Source of the DNA: Cristatella mucedo
Taxonomy: Eukaryota > Bryozoa > Phylactolaemata > Cristatellidae
NCBI GenBank assembly: GCA_009760855.2
Contig: WPIO01000024.1
Span: 3,113,501-3,177,500, forward strand
DNA: 64,000 bases
Reading direction: 5' to 3'
Shown here one piece after another: positions 32,378-43,142 of this stretch. A program made the position numbers and the translations under genes. Under the pieces are notes generated by a model that saw nothing but the letters and a program-made list of their open reading frames with translations, was not told the origin of the DNA and searched no databases. Position 1 is the stretch's first letter; every line of letters begins with the position of its first letter.

Positions 32378-34797
32378 GTGAATCGCGAAATCTGTGAATC
32401 GCGAAACCTCAAGACCCTTGACATCGATGCTATCCGTGCGAGAATATCTGCTTTACCTTTGCTGCTCAGTCCTCCCTCCGATCTGTCATCACTGGTAGAT
32501 TGCTACAACACGACACTAGCTGACACGCTCAACGAGTTTGCACCTTTGACAAAGCGCACTGTGCGCCCCCGCCCAGACGGCCTATGGTTTACCACAGACA
32601 TTAAACTAGCCAAGTCTACTAAACAAAAGCTTGAAAAGGCATACAAAAGATCCGGACTAACTGTCCATCGACAGGCATATGAAGACTACTGTAGGTCGTA
32701 CCAATCGATCCTAGCAAAGGCTAAGTCTAGCTTCTATAGAAACATTGTTGAATCACAGATGCACAATCCAAAAATGCTGATGTCGACAATAAACCATCTC
32801 CTCAACCGTTCCCAGGTTAGCTCCTTACCTGATGATCCTTGTGATGATCTAGCCGATCGCTTCTCTCGATTCTTTGTGCAGAAGATAGACAAAATCAGGG
32901 AAACCATCCCTGCCATGACAACTTTCCCACTAGAATGCTGTTCCTCGGTTCCTGGTTGAGCCTCAATGTCTGCATTTAAACAGGTCACTAGTGATGTAGT
33001 CCTAAAGTTCGTATCTCAATCAAAGAAGACAACAAGTCCACTGGACCCTATTCCCACTGTCCTGCTCCTACGTTGCATTGATCTGCTGCTGCCATGCATA
33101 ACCAACATCATTAATATGTCATTAGCCTCAGGTCAGGTCCCAGACCCTTTCAAAAAAGCTGTAGTCAGGCCACTTCTCAAGAAAGCTACACTAGACCAAG
33201 AGAACTTAAGCAACTACCGCCCAGTCTCCCTTCTACCATTCCTATCAAAGACACTGGAACGGGTCGTGGCAGACCAGCTGAACTCGTATATCGAAACCTC
33301 ACACCTTGCTAGTAAGTTCCAGTCTGGCTTTAGAGCTAATCACTCCACAGAGTCAGCATTGCTTCGGGTATACAACGACCTACTTAGGAATGCAGACATG
33401 GGTAGAGTGTCTCTTCTTGTTTTGCTCGATCTTTCGGCAGCTTTTGATACCATCGATCACAAAGTACTTCTAGAGCGCCTCTCATCTCGCCTGGGCATCA
33501 CTGGCACTGCTCTGCAGTGGTTCAGGTCCTATCTCAGTGGGAGACTCCACAGTGTTGACGTGAATGGACAAAGATCATCTGAAGTACCTCTAAAATATGG
33601 AGTACCTCAGGGCTCTGTGCTAGGTCCGGTCCTTTTCACCGTTTATACTCTCCCTTTTGCTGATGTGATTGCCAAGCACAATCTAGGCTTTCACTTCTAT
33701 GCGGATAACACTCAGTTGTACCTTTGCTTTGATCCCTCCCAGCCTTCAAGCACCTCAAATTCTCTCAACTCACTTGCTGCATGCATTGATGACATCCGAT
33801 CATGGATGGCAGCAAATTTTCTAAAACTAAACGATGATAAAACTAACTTACTAGTTATGGGCAAACCTAGTGTGATTCAGAAATTGGAAAGGCTGACTTT
33901 CAAAATTGGCTCTGCCAGCATATCTCCAGTTGAATCAGCTCGAAATCTAGGTGTCATATTCCAAAGCGACCTCTCGTTAGACGACCACATCAGCTCCACA
34001 GTCAAATCAGCCTATTTTCAGCTTCATAACATTGCTAAAATTCGGGCTTGTTTAGATAAGGATACCACGTCCAAGTTGGTCCATGCATTCGTGACATCTC
34101 GTCTCGACTTCTGCAACTCACTGCTTACTGGCCTACCAGCATGTGCGATCAGGCGATTGCAGCTGGTGCAAAACTCTGCAGCTAGGCTTGTCTGTCGTGA
34201 GCGTCGCAGTTGCCACATTACTCCACTTCTCGCCGACCTGCACTGGTTACCAGTCAAGCAACGGATTGACTTCAAGGTTTTGTCGCTCACTTTTAGGTCT
34301 CTTCATTCTATGGCTCCAGCCTATCTTTCAGATATACTACCCCATCAGGCAAAGCATCGTACCACTCGCTTTTCGGAATCCAACAGTCTAGAAATACCTC
34401 GTACAAACCTTAAATCCTTTGGAGACCGTGCATTTAGCTCGTATGCTCCCAAAGCCTGGAACTGCCTCCCGACCTGCGTCAGAACATCCCCTGACCTGAC
34501 CACATTTAAAAGAAACTTAAAAACACACCTATTTAGGACAGCATTTAGTGGGTCCCTGTGATTCGTCCTTGTTGGGCTTATGCGTGCTGACACTGTGCAT
34601 GCTGCCACTAACCACATTTGCACGCTGACCCTGTGCATGTCACCCCTAACCATATTATTCATTTTGTTTGTTTTTCAAGCATGATTTTACTTACTATTCT
34701 ATTGCGTATCACTTTGGAGCAAATGTAAAGCGCCTAGAAAGAGATTAAGTTCTCTGAGGGCGCTTTATCAAGTGCAATATTATTATTATTATTATTA
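32378..34797 (+). mobile_element. LINE-A copy 2, nearly complete RT
   Basis: The best LINE-A copy. One frame runs from 32378 to 34561 with a single in-frame TGA at 32957-32959, where the relative at about 49300 has a Ser codon. First part (193 codons): the linker between endonuclease and RT (RPDGLWFTTDIKLAKSTKQK ..). Second part (531 codons): RT with NYRPVSLLPFLSK, LLVLLDLSAAFDTIDHK, KYGVPQGSVLGPVLF, YADNTQLYLCF, then the thumb and C-terminal SSYAPKAWN. The 3' UTR, terminal block and (ATT)n tail end at 34797. The endonuclease domain is missing (5' truncation). YADN replaces YADD. The copy lies in the spacer of the inverted tRNA-Leu duplication. Confidence 0.95.
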
Positions 34798-35433
34798 TTC
34801 TCAGCCATTTGAGATCGGCCGACGTTTCAATGCAGCGCTCAAAAATTGCGCCACTTAGCTTGCTACCGAGCAGCGCTCGCCGGGCGTATCCTGCTCGGTG
34901 GGTTAAATCTAGACAAAAGGAAACGCATTGCGAAGATATGATTTTTAAATTGGGAGAGGTAGACCTGCCGATAACGAGAGATAAGTGGAAATCGCGAGTC
35001 TTTTATTCGACACCTGGGCGACAAAGGCGTGTACTTTGAAAGCATGAGCAATGATCTCATCACTCGTCAACATAACAGCAACCGTTTCTTTCTCAGCGTG
35101 TACCAGCATGGCTTTGTTGAGACGGTCCGCGCCTATGTCGTTCGAAGTCGTGGCGTTTTTTTCTGTTTTAGGCGACAATTGGTAGTGCACCGAAAGTGCG
35201 TTCGTCCGCAGAGGTTGACACTGGCATTGTCGCTTCGTCTTAGCCCAGGGCTTAGTTCCCGCTTTGCACGTCCTGCGACGTAGGTTCGAAACCTGCAGCA
35301 GAAGATTCTGTATTGCTTGCTGCAAGCGGGATCGTAGCTTCCGGCGGCTCTTCTGCCGCGAAGGTGGCTTTATGGGATTTATCTTTTTTCAGATAAAGTC
35401 GTGCCAGCTTGTACAGCCAGCTTGTACAGTAGT
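34798..35433. other. Spacer sequence with possible SINE-1
   Basis: No gene recognised. 35200-35375 resembles a degenerate SINE-1 ('GTAGGTTCGAAACC' B box, 'CTGTATTGCTTGCTGCAAGC', 'GGCTCTTCTGCCGC'). Confidence 0.4.
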
Positions 35434-36386
35434 AATTTCGCTCGTTCTTGCGTGCACCGTATACAAATCTACGCTTTCGTAACACAGCTTTGGAAATTAA
35501 TCGAGATATTGTTCGATATCTATAAATCAGCGTTACGGAACTGAAAGTCAGGATGGCCGAGCGGTCTAAGGCGCTGCGTTCAGGTCGCAGTCCACTTCTG
35601 TGGGCGTGGGTTCAAATCCCACTCCTGACAATTAATGTTTTGCCCATTAAATTGTCAATTGGTCGCAACGCGTGTGCATTTTTAATGCGGTATGGGACAC
35701 CATATCACCACAATCTTTCTCAGCTACGACGTGGCAGGTCAACTTTCTGCAATGTGTACATTTTAAAACGTTGCGAAGCGCCTGCAGAGAAATGGCAAAG
35801 TTCACTTGAGAGTTGTGTTTGTAGAATGAGGTCAAGCGACAGGCAAGGCAACTGGCCGTACGTATCGCATGCACTAATTCGCCCACTTAATACCTGGAAA
35901 ATGCTGGAATTGCTTAAAAGTCGGTTTTCGCTATCACTTTTATCGGCTCCGTATCTGGGCGGGTTTGACAGTTAATTGCAAATAAGAAAGGTATAACGTC
36001 ATGTCAACGTAATAAACTAAGTACTATGCATAATAATTGTGGGGAATATGTGGCAGTTTCTAATGGCACCGGTGGGCATACTTTTGGTGGCACCAACGTT
36101 CGATATTAATTCAAAATGCAGGTGAATAGGCAGCCATCATGGCTGCTGCGCCATTCGTTCAAGTACTTTTGCGTGTAGATTAGACATTTAAACATGTTTG
36201 CCGATGCATATGCACCTAAAAAATCATAAGACTACCGTCATTATTAATTTGGGCATGATGTCCATTGCAGGACTCAAATTGCTTGCTATTGACATGCATC
36301 GACGTTACTAGCGACCACACTATTCTCGCCCTTAGCGTGCTTACTAACTTAAGCTAACCGGAAGACCTTCGTGTCGTGCCATTAGC
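35434..36386 (+). repeat. Right arm of inverted duplication
   Basis: Inverse of 29975-30949, with the spacer 30950-35433 between them. It begins AATTTCGCTCGTTC and holds a tRNA-Leu gene. Beyond 36310 the two arms diverge by indels. Confidence 0.93.
35547..35630 (+). tRNA. tRNA-Leu (anticodon CAG)
   Basis: Identical to the minus-strand gene at 30753-30836. Intact A box, B box (GGTTCAAATCC), CAG anticodon, acceptor and a TTTT terminator at 35637-35640. Confidence 0.97.
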
Positions 36387-37044
36387 ACATCAGGCGATCA
36401 AAAGGAAAAGTGATTAAGAATATATGCCACATATTTAGGTGAGGCAGGAGTGACAGTAGAACAATCGCTTCTTATTTATCTCTTTCAATGTAGACGAACT
36501 GGTCATTATCAGCTGAGATGCACCTCATTTATTACTTGGTGCTGAAAAGTCACGTATACCTTACAGCATTTGATCCGTCTACGTGAATGGCTCTTTATGT
36601 ACTTACGCGAGCTAAATTTGCATTTGATCACTAACAGATTGTCACGGTTCCTTTTCGGCATATTTAAAGTGCTGAGAAATTGATCTAGTTCTCTTAGGGC
36701 GCGATATAAATGTTGTATAATTTCTACTGTTAATGTACGCTGTGCCCACGCTTGTGCGCGGTGACGTAGTTAAACTGTTACACGGGTGCTGTAGTGCCTC
36801 CTGAAACAAGATCCCTTGGCAAAAACGCAGCTATCGTACTGAGGTTAGCACAAGCAGAGCGAAACCAATACTGGTGAAGCTTGGTTAGCAAGTCCTCGTT
36901 GCAGCACCGATTGAAGTGGAAACGCCAAAGGTATCGAAGTGCAGCAATTAAGACCGCCTATGAATCAATCAATAGTAATAGGTCGTGTATATACTGTCCT
37001 AACGAAATAGCTACATCTCTTTTCATGTGCTTGAATACTCGCTA
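36387..37044. other. No gene; one retroelement tail
   Basis: A SINE-2/LINE-A terminal block lies at about 36655-36722 ('TTAAAGTGCTGAGAAATTG', 'GGGCGCGATATAAATG'). The rest is not identified. Confidence 0.45.
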
Positions 37045-37860
37045 TAAGCGAAGCATTACTCGAGGGTTATTGGCTTGCATGGCTCCATTCGCAGACAATG
37101 CAGACGAGCGAGCAAAGACAAACAAATATCGTGCGTAGATCAGCATGCAAAAGCACTAAAAGTCACTCGGGAGAACTGGTTAGTGAGACCTCTGGCCTGG
37201 TAGCCTACACTGAATCGGGCTAACAAGTTCGCATGCTAATTAAGGCAGAACAATAAAAGACAATTTCACTCTGGCTAATGGAAACCTGGCCGGAACTGAT
37301 TCGCCTTTAGCAGAATGGGACATGATATAAACTTATTGCGGGTGGCGACGAAATCCATAAGCGATTTTCAGACTTTTGTTGACTTCTAACTGAAGGGCCA
37401 ACCACCAACGATTTCAATTAAGTGAGAAGAACGCCCATGTTTTTGAAGTAGCACTGACTATTTAAAACAAGAGAGCCATACATGTGCATCACTAGTATAA
37501 GGTCCGCAGGTGAGCTCTTTGAACTGATCTTGGTTATGGTAACCACTTCATCAACTGAAGCTAATATAAAATGTGTTAATGGAGGTCACAAGTAGTCTAT
37601 CAATCCTTGAATTCATTGGAGGTCGCATTGCCGAGGCATACATTTGTACGACTTTTTTTTTTATCAAAGAGCACTGAGAACTTATCAGCCACAAATTTAA
37701 TATCCCAGAATTAAGACCGCTCAGCCTTAGCAAAAATTACTCACCCTCTTAGCTTAGAATTTGACTGGTCAGACTGTAGCTAGCGAGTCAGACTACAAAA
37801 ACATTCGCTTATACATAGACTCAGGCTTTACAAGCCCTGGCACTTTTTAACTTCTAGGTG
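37045..37860 (+). repeat. Repeat R, copy 2
   Basis: Direct-orientation match to 29042-29820 with scattered substitutions and small indels. The coding-like block reads (with stops) TWPELIRL..GGDEIHKRFSDFC at about 37285-37380. Same unidentified family. Confidence 0.65.
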
Positions 37861-38330
37861 TAAAGACAGATGTGGTCTTTGAAGCTGGCTAGATCGGTGT
37901 CGGCTCAGACAATGTTCTTATAGGAGCTAGGCTTGGCATTGGCTAGAATAAATTGGAATGATCTTTTATAGTTTTTTCGCTCGCCAGTTAATCGATATTC
38001 GTGCTGCTGAGAGGACCACTGAACGTGACCGGATGAGGCACCAGCATGTCAATGATTGCCGAAAATAGCTCGCGGACATTTGACGAGGTGTACAGAAAAC
38101 TTAATTCAACCGTTATCATACATTTTCAGAAATGTTGCGGCAAAAGCAGAGCTCAAATCGATTTCAAATTTGAGTCTGATACAAGCAGTATTAGCCGAGT
38201 TAAAGAGTTTACAAGGGATCAAGCTACATTTAAAATGCTGCACAAAAGTCACAAGAATGCACACGAACAAGGTTCAACCATGTGCTTCGATCTCTCAAGG
38301 TTCAACAAATTGGAATGCCAGAGATCGGAA
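37861..38330. other. Probably 5' part of LINE-C, not assignable
   Basis: AT-rich open frames overlap on the plus strand (38046-38369). They lead into a recognisable RT C-terminal region and may be its decayed upstream part. Confidence 0.3.
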
Positions 38331-38900
38331 ATATTTTATTTACAGAAATTTTGCAAAAGATTTAGCTAGCTCCTCAGTTCTGTCTCGGCTTGATTATTGT
38401 AGTTCCCTTTTGGCTGGGCTACCAAAAAAAGCAACCAGGCCACTACAAATGGCTATGAACATGGCTGCAAGGCTAGTCTACAAATCCTAGAGGTTTGACC
38501 ACGTGTCTCCTTTGCTAAAAGAGCTAGTATGGCTGCAGGTAAATCAACGGATACAGAGCTAAGTTCTTAAGCAGCAAATGTAAAGCGCCTAGAAAGAGAT
38601 TGAGTTCTCTGTGGGCGCTTTATCAAGTGCATTATTATTATTATTATTATTATTAAGCTGACCCACAAGGCCCGAAACGGGTTGGCTAGTCCATACTTAG
38701 CTGAACTGCTTCACCAGTTTCAGCCTCCTCATGCCCTCATGTCCTGTATCGTTGTAAGGTTGTACATGCAAATCTCGATTAACTACAGATGCATGCTACT
38801 TATTACACCAGAATCGCATCACTCATTTAGAAAATTCCTACCTATGGTGTGAGGTAAAACTTGCTCTCAAGACACGGTTTCATCGAATAATATGATATTA
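38331..38900 (+). mobile_element. LINE-C RT C-terminal fragment with nested LINE-A tail
   Basis: Encodes SRLDYCSSLLAGLPKKATRP and MNMAARLVYKS, then ..HVSPLLKELVWL. A short LINE-A insertion at 38572-38655 (terminal block plus (ATT)n only) interrupts it. Coding resumes as KARNGLASPYLAELLHQF. The layout is that of CR1/Jockey-type RTs, but the sequence differs clearly from LINE-A. Confidence 0.7.
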
Positions 38901-39052
38901 TCAGTCACCCACCCTACAGCCGGTCATGTTGATTCAATTGATTAGCTGCCCATTGCAAAGCACCTGCACAATCGATCAGCCTAAGAAATCGGGAGAGGAA
39001 AAGTATGGCCATGGCAGATGTTTGATAGAGAATCAAGTCTCCACAAGTCCTT

Positions 39053-39168
39053 ATAATAATAATAATAATAATGTACTTGATAAAGCGCCCTCAGAGAACT
39101 TAATCTCTTTCTAGGCGCTTTACATTTGCTGCAAAGGGAAATGCAATTGAATGGTAAGTAAAATCCTT
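39053..39168 (-). mobile_element. LINE-A 3' tail
   Basis: (AAT)n at 39053-39072, then reversed terminal block and 'GCAAAGGGAAATGCAATTG'. Confidence 0.85.
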
Positions 39169-40010
39169 AATACAATCCTTAAATATTTCCTTAAAAAAAA
39201 CATAGGGATTCCAACGTTCGGGCTACCACATAGAGCTTGTAAACTTCGAACAAGGATACGATAAAGAGCAGAACAGCAGTCCCAATGCCAATCAACAGCT
39301 GACACTGTCTCTGGGCAGAGCTCGACAATCTGAAAATTGCAAAGCCTATTACAGGCAAGCTGAACCTTGACAGCAATCCTTTGAACGGACGTCATAACCA
39401 CAGGTCTAACAAAAATGGCCTTAAACGATTCAATTGGTGCAGCACACAAACACTGCTTCCCACGAGTTGAGCATGTCGTCTTTAATCATTGGTAATAAGA
39501 TGGCACCCCATATATATACGTCGACAATGTAGAAACCCTAGGCTGAAAACGGTTTCATCTGGATTTCCCAGCAGCTTCTCTGTGCACGCTGCTGCTGCTG
39601 ATTCTCAAGTGCAGCCACCGAGTCCCATTGGCTCAGATAGTCGGTCTAACAATGCCACGTCGACTGCTAAGCATCACCACTCACCGACAGTGGCAAAAGC
39701 GGCCATGAAATCGATGCACCAGCAGATAAAAGGGACATGCTGCCGTCATGAGCTAGGCCAATGCGGCCAGATGACCCACGCGGCATGCGGGTGCATCAAT
39801 CATGCTCCGGCTCACTCCGCCTGGACCTCGGCTGCTGCTGCGCGAGCTGCATCCCATTCGAGCAGCCTTCCTACCTCGCACCGCTGGGAGCCACGAGCCG
39901 TGCACCGGGCACGAGCAGAATTAAATGCAAGTAGGGATAGCCGGCTGATAGCACGGGTGAGCGAGCTCACGCAGCCGCGCACAAACGCAGAGGGCGGCTG
40001 CTTGAGACGT
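39169..40010 (-). other. Downstream flank and likely 3' UTR of COX19
   Basis: 39169-39500 shows nothing I recognise. 39500-40010 becomes GC-rich towards the COX19 stop and probably includes its 3' UTR. The nearest poly(A)-like signal on the minus strand is ATTAAA at 39481-39486, which is weak. The long plus-strand frame over 39489-40655 is a shadow of COX19 and its promoter. Confidence 0.4.
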
Positions 40011-40337
40011 CTAGGCTCCACTGCCTTGCCGCTTCGGTTCCAGCTCCTCCTGCTGCTGCTGCTGCTTCGCCGGCTCGACCTTGCCGCTCGGCTCGCCGCT
40101 GTCGGCGAAGCCGAGCTTGGACCACTGCTCGGGAGCCATCAGGTTCTTGTCCATGCGGCACTGCAGGTAGTCGCGCGACAGGTCGCGGCACGGCTGCGTG
40201 CGCATCTCGTTGCTGCGAAGGCAGATCATGTAACGCACCATCGACTCGCGACAGTCGCCGTCGTGGTCCAGCGGGAAGCTGCCGCGGTCCGGCGCCTTCG
40301 GATTGAGCACCTTCTGGCTCATCTTGTACGACGACAT
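40011..40337 (-). CDS. COX19: Cytochrome c oxidase assembly factor COX19
   Basis: COX19 is a small soluble protein of the mitochondrial intermembrane space and cytosol that supports copper delivery to cytochrome c oxidase together with COX11, COX17 and other assembly factors. The 108-residue frame starts MSSYKMSQKVLNPKAPDRGS and continues FPLDHDGDC, close to the PPDKGSFPLDHLGEC start of the human protein. It has a CHCH domain with twin CX9C motifs: CRESMVRYMIC (residues 29-39) and CRDLSRDYLQC (50-60). LMAPEQWSKLGF follows, matching the family end. The last ~30 residues are a Gln/Glu-rich tail with QQQQQ that the human protein lacks. No intron interrupts the coding region. Met1 is chosen because the length before PDRGSFPLD then fits the family; Met6 is an alternative. 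Stop TAG at 40011-40013. Confidence 0.95.
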   Translation of the reverse strand: MSSYKMSQKVLNPKAPDRGSFPLDHDGDCRESMVRYMICLRSNEMRTQPCRDLSRDYLQCRMDKNLMAPEQWSKLGFADSGEPSGKVEPAKQQQQQEELEPKRQGSGA

Positions 40338-40394
40338 GGCGACCGACAGTCGGCTTCCCCGCCGGCCGGCTGGCTGGCGACGTTCAGGTCGAGG

Positions 40395-40402
40395 ACTTCC
40401 GG
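40395..40402 (-). promoter_or_regulatory. GABP/ETS-type site at the COX19 promoter
   Basis: CCGGAAGT on the minus strand, 58 bp upstream of the COX19 ATG, is a perfect match to the ETS/GABP (NRF-2) core that often marks start sites of nuclear genes for respiratory-chain proteins. Function here is inferred. Confidence 0.5.
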
Positions 40403-41164
40403 CGAATGCAGGACGCCGGCGCCTCGGCCTCTAGCTCGCACGAGCCGAGAGCGCGCTTTCACGACTGTCGGCGAGCCCGGGCTCAGATCGATCTCGGCAG
40501 GGAGCGGGCGCTGCGTGCAGAAAGCGATGCCGGCGCATGAAAACGAGCGCCTGCCGCCAGCCGAGGCGAGCCCGGGGCGCGGCGTGCAACAGCGCCGACA
40601 GCCGAAGAAGGTGCCGAAGCCACAATGTCCGGCGCAGAGCGCGAGCGCTGGCTAATGCCGGCACTGCTTAAGTTGCCGCTCGCGAACGCACACGCTGACA
40701 CGCACGCACTCGGCATCCAGGACATAGGCCGCCGCAAGGCGGCCTAAGAGCTGCGCCCGTACAAACGGCACCGCAACAAGGACTCAGCAGAAGCAGCACG
40801 ACAGCAGCGCGATATCATTCAAAAGTGGCTGCTCAATACTTCACTTACCAGGAACGCGACGCCGCTCACGACGCTAGCCGTTTAGCTAGCGAAAGCACCA
40901 GCCGCACGCACGACTTCCGCCGGCGCTCGACTTCCGCGCTCACGCATGCGCAGTGCCCGGCTCTTTCCGGTCGGCGGTCGTCAGTGCTGCTTGCTGGCGC
41001 CCGTGTTGTTGCTGCGCGTGGGTGTCGACCGTCTCCCGACTCGGCGGGCATCTGCAGCCTACGCTTCCGTTCGCGTTTGATGGACTCCCTTGCGCTCACC
41101 GATCGTGAAGTGAATTCCGAGCCCGGCTTCAATTTTTGCAGCTCACTTTCTCAAGCTGAATAAA
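40403..41164. other. CpG-rich promoter region of COX19
   Basis: GC- and CpG-rich through to about 41160. No second gene was recognised. Open frames on both strands look compositional. Confidence 0.5.
40914..40953 (-). promoter_or_regulatory. Cluster of ETS-like and NRF-1-like motifs
   Basis: ACTTCCG occurs at 40913-40919 and 40930-40936. ACGCATGCGCAG at 40942-40953 matches the NRF-1 consensus (YGCGCAYGCGCR) closely. All lie in a CpG-rich island 575-615 bp upstream of COX19 (minus strand). They could serve COX19 or an unseen plus-strand transcript. Confidence 0.4.
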
Positions 41165-41255
41165 TAATAATAATAAGAAGAGGAATACACTTGTATCGCA
41201 CCCTGAGAGAGCTTGGCCGCTTTCCAGGAACTTGGCATTTACTGTAAATTACATA
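41165..41255 (-). mobile_element. LINE-A 3' tail remnant
   Basis: AATAATAATAA tail and a decayed terminal block in reverse ('GCACCCTGAGAGAGC'). Confidence 0.55.
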
Positions 41256-41263
41256 ACTCAAAT

Positions 41264-41455
41264 CAGTGGTGGAGCCGCGTAACAGGGGAGGGCATTACCC
41301 CCCCCCCCCCCCGTAGCGAGGCTGCGACCTGGGCAGACCGGAGACCAGAGACCGAGGCAGCAGCCCCCCCCCCCCATCCCGCTCATCACCAACGACGAAA
41401 TTACATCCTACTTCCACTCAATACCGAAACCGCCGAGTTCGTCTAGAATAAATAC
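41264..41455. mobile_element. hAT-type MITE, right end lost
   Basis: Starts CAGTGGTGGAGCC like the copies at 11294 and 17965. It has two long poly-C runs and keeps the 'AACGACGAAATTAC' and 'CGAGTTCGTCTAGAATAAA' blocks. I could not find the opposite terminus. Confidence 0.6.
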
Positions 41456-41604
41456 CAAGATGTTGCACTACATTTTTTGATTACCTGGAGGTCTGCTTGA
41501 TTTATCTGCTGCACTTCCCACTATTGATCACGGCATTCCAATTGAACGATCGAGGACAGTGGTCGGTCTGGCAGATGAAGCACTGGCACGGTTCGATGGG
41601 TACC

Positions 41605-42115
41605 TGTCCCGGTTTAGCCCTGCAGTTAAGGTTCTCGCTTTTAATGTCAATATGAAGGTATCTGATGACCGAGGTCGTGGGCTCGAGCCCTAATAATATA
41701 TAATAATTCACTTGATAAAGCGCCCTCAGAGAACTTAATCTCTCTCTAGGCGCTTTACATTTGCTGCAAAGTGAAATGCAATTGAATGGTAAGTAAAATC
41801 ATGCTTGAAAAACAAACAAAATGAATAATATGGTTAGGGGTGACATGCACAGGGTCAGCATGCGAATGTGGTTAGTGGCAGCATGCAGTGTCAGCACGCA
41901 TAAGCACATGAAGGACGAATCGCAGGGACCCGCTAAATGCTGTCCTAAATAGGTGTGTTTTTAGGTTCTTTTTAAATGTGGTCAGGTCGGGGGATGTTCT
42001 GACACAGGTCGGGAGGGAGTTCCAGGCTGTGGGACTGGGGCATATGTGAAGCGCTTAAATAGAGATTAAGTTCTCTTAGGACGCTATACAAAATAATTAT
42101 ATTTTTTGTACAAAT
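41605..42115 (+). mobile_element. SINE-2 split by a LINE-A insertion
   Basis: The head (41605-41688, 'GAGGTCGTGGGCTCGAGCCC') and tail (42034-42115, 'GGCATATGTGAAGCGCTTAA', 'GACGCTATACAAAATAA') are separated by a minus-strand LINE-A. The uninterrupted order is seen at 51073-51190. Confidence 0.75.
41688..42033 (-). mobile_element. LINE-A 3' end nested in SINE-2
   Basis: AATAATATATAATAA tail, terminal block, 3' UTR and the last C-terminal codons, all in reverse. It ends at 'GGAGTTCCAGGCTGTGGGA'. Confidence 0.85.
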
Positions 42116-42827
42116 TAATTCAAATCTGCGTCACGTGGTTATCACATCATCCAGTTAACCAGTCTTCTGTTGAGTCTCACAAGGGTCCATCCTCGGTCCT
42201 TTGCTTTTTTTCATTAAAACTCAACGTCTGAGAATAGGACTACGGGCCCGTGGAGTAGGCTTGCACTGGGGCAGCTCTCAGGCTAGCCGCGATATTAGCC
42301 CTTGCCTTAGTGGGTCTGACTAGGGCACCTAGAGCAACCCGTAGCGGGCGGACTAGCCAAGAAGAATTGCGTAGGGGGACACATTAGTTAACCGGGAGCG
42401 GAGCGAGGCGTCAGCTTGACAGCGAAATCGGCTCAGGTTAGAATGGAGCTTGGTCAGACAAAGAGCGGTCAGGATGTGGACCGACTACTTTACTCGATTA
42501 GACAAAGAGCGAAGGATGGCAAGCTGGCGCATGAGCCATCTAATAAATTACAGGCAGAAGCGAATAGGTTAGAGGACGGACATAGAAGATGGACACCGAG
42601 AGCTAGGGTCCGACAAAAATAGCAGCTACGCTCAAGGTCAATAGGGCAGAGAGAGAGTATACACGATATGGCTGACAGAGCTCAAGGCTGCAGCTTCGGT
42701 AGTCAATGCGAGACTACGCCTCGAGAGCACGAGAGTCGAACCTACGGCGACGAACAGCTAAGTGCAACTTAGACTGCACGGTTGTGTTCTGCCGGCTACT
42801 CAGTTAGCTGCTCATATCTTGAGGTGC
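42116..42827. other. Possible LTR-element interior, unassigned
   Basis: GC-rich sequence with a 68-codon plus-strand frame (42416-42622, LYSIRQRAKDGKLAHEPSNK ..) that could be a gag-like remnant. There is no catalytic domain, so I cannot support a family. Confidence 0.25.
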
Positions 42828-43142
42828 TGTAGCGGTCCGCCTTCGGGGACGGGACCACTGCTAGCGACGCAGGTGTGTGGTGGCTTATTGTAGTCGGGCT
42901 TCGGGAGTTCTCACGCAGTTAACTCCGTCGGTTCGGTGCGCGCCGCGTAAACGCGTAGGGTAGTTTATTATAGTCTGGCTTCGGGAGTTCTCACGCAGTC
43001 AACTCCGTCGGTCCGGTAAGCGCCGCGTAAAGCGCTTGCGCCGGCGCGTAACCACTACTAACAGGCCCACAATAAACTGTTGCTTTCGGCACCCAGTTGT
43101 GTTGCCACCTGCGTTTTAACCGCGCTGCAGCGCTGCACTACA
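42828..43142 (+). mobile_element. Possible solo LTR
   Basis: A 315-bp unit starting TGTAGCGG and ending CACTACA (5-bp inverse termini TGTAG/CTACA). It has a poly(A) signal AATAAA at about 43069 and an internal 80-bp tandem duplication (GGCTTCGGGAGTTCTCACGC at 42897 and 42977). I see no matching target duplication, primer site or second LTR, so the class is tentative. Confidence 0.4.

Noticed and set aside
35553-35975. 140-codon frame, identical to 30408-30830 on the other strand
   Set aside because: It starts inside a tRNA-Leu gene. The identity reflects the inverted duplication, not protein conservation.
39489-40655. 388-codon plus-strand frame
   Set aside because: It runs antisense over COX19 and its CpG-rich promoter. 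It has no domain, while the minus strand has a clear twin-CX9C protein.
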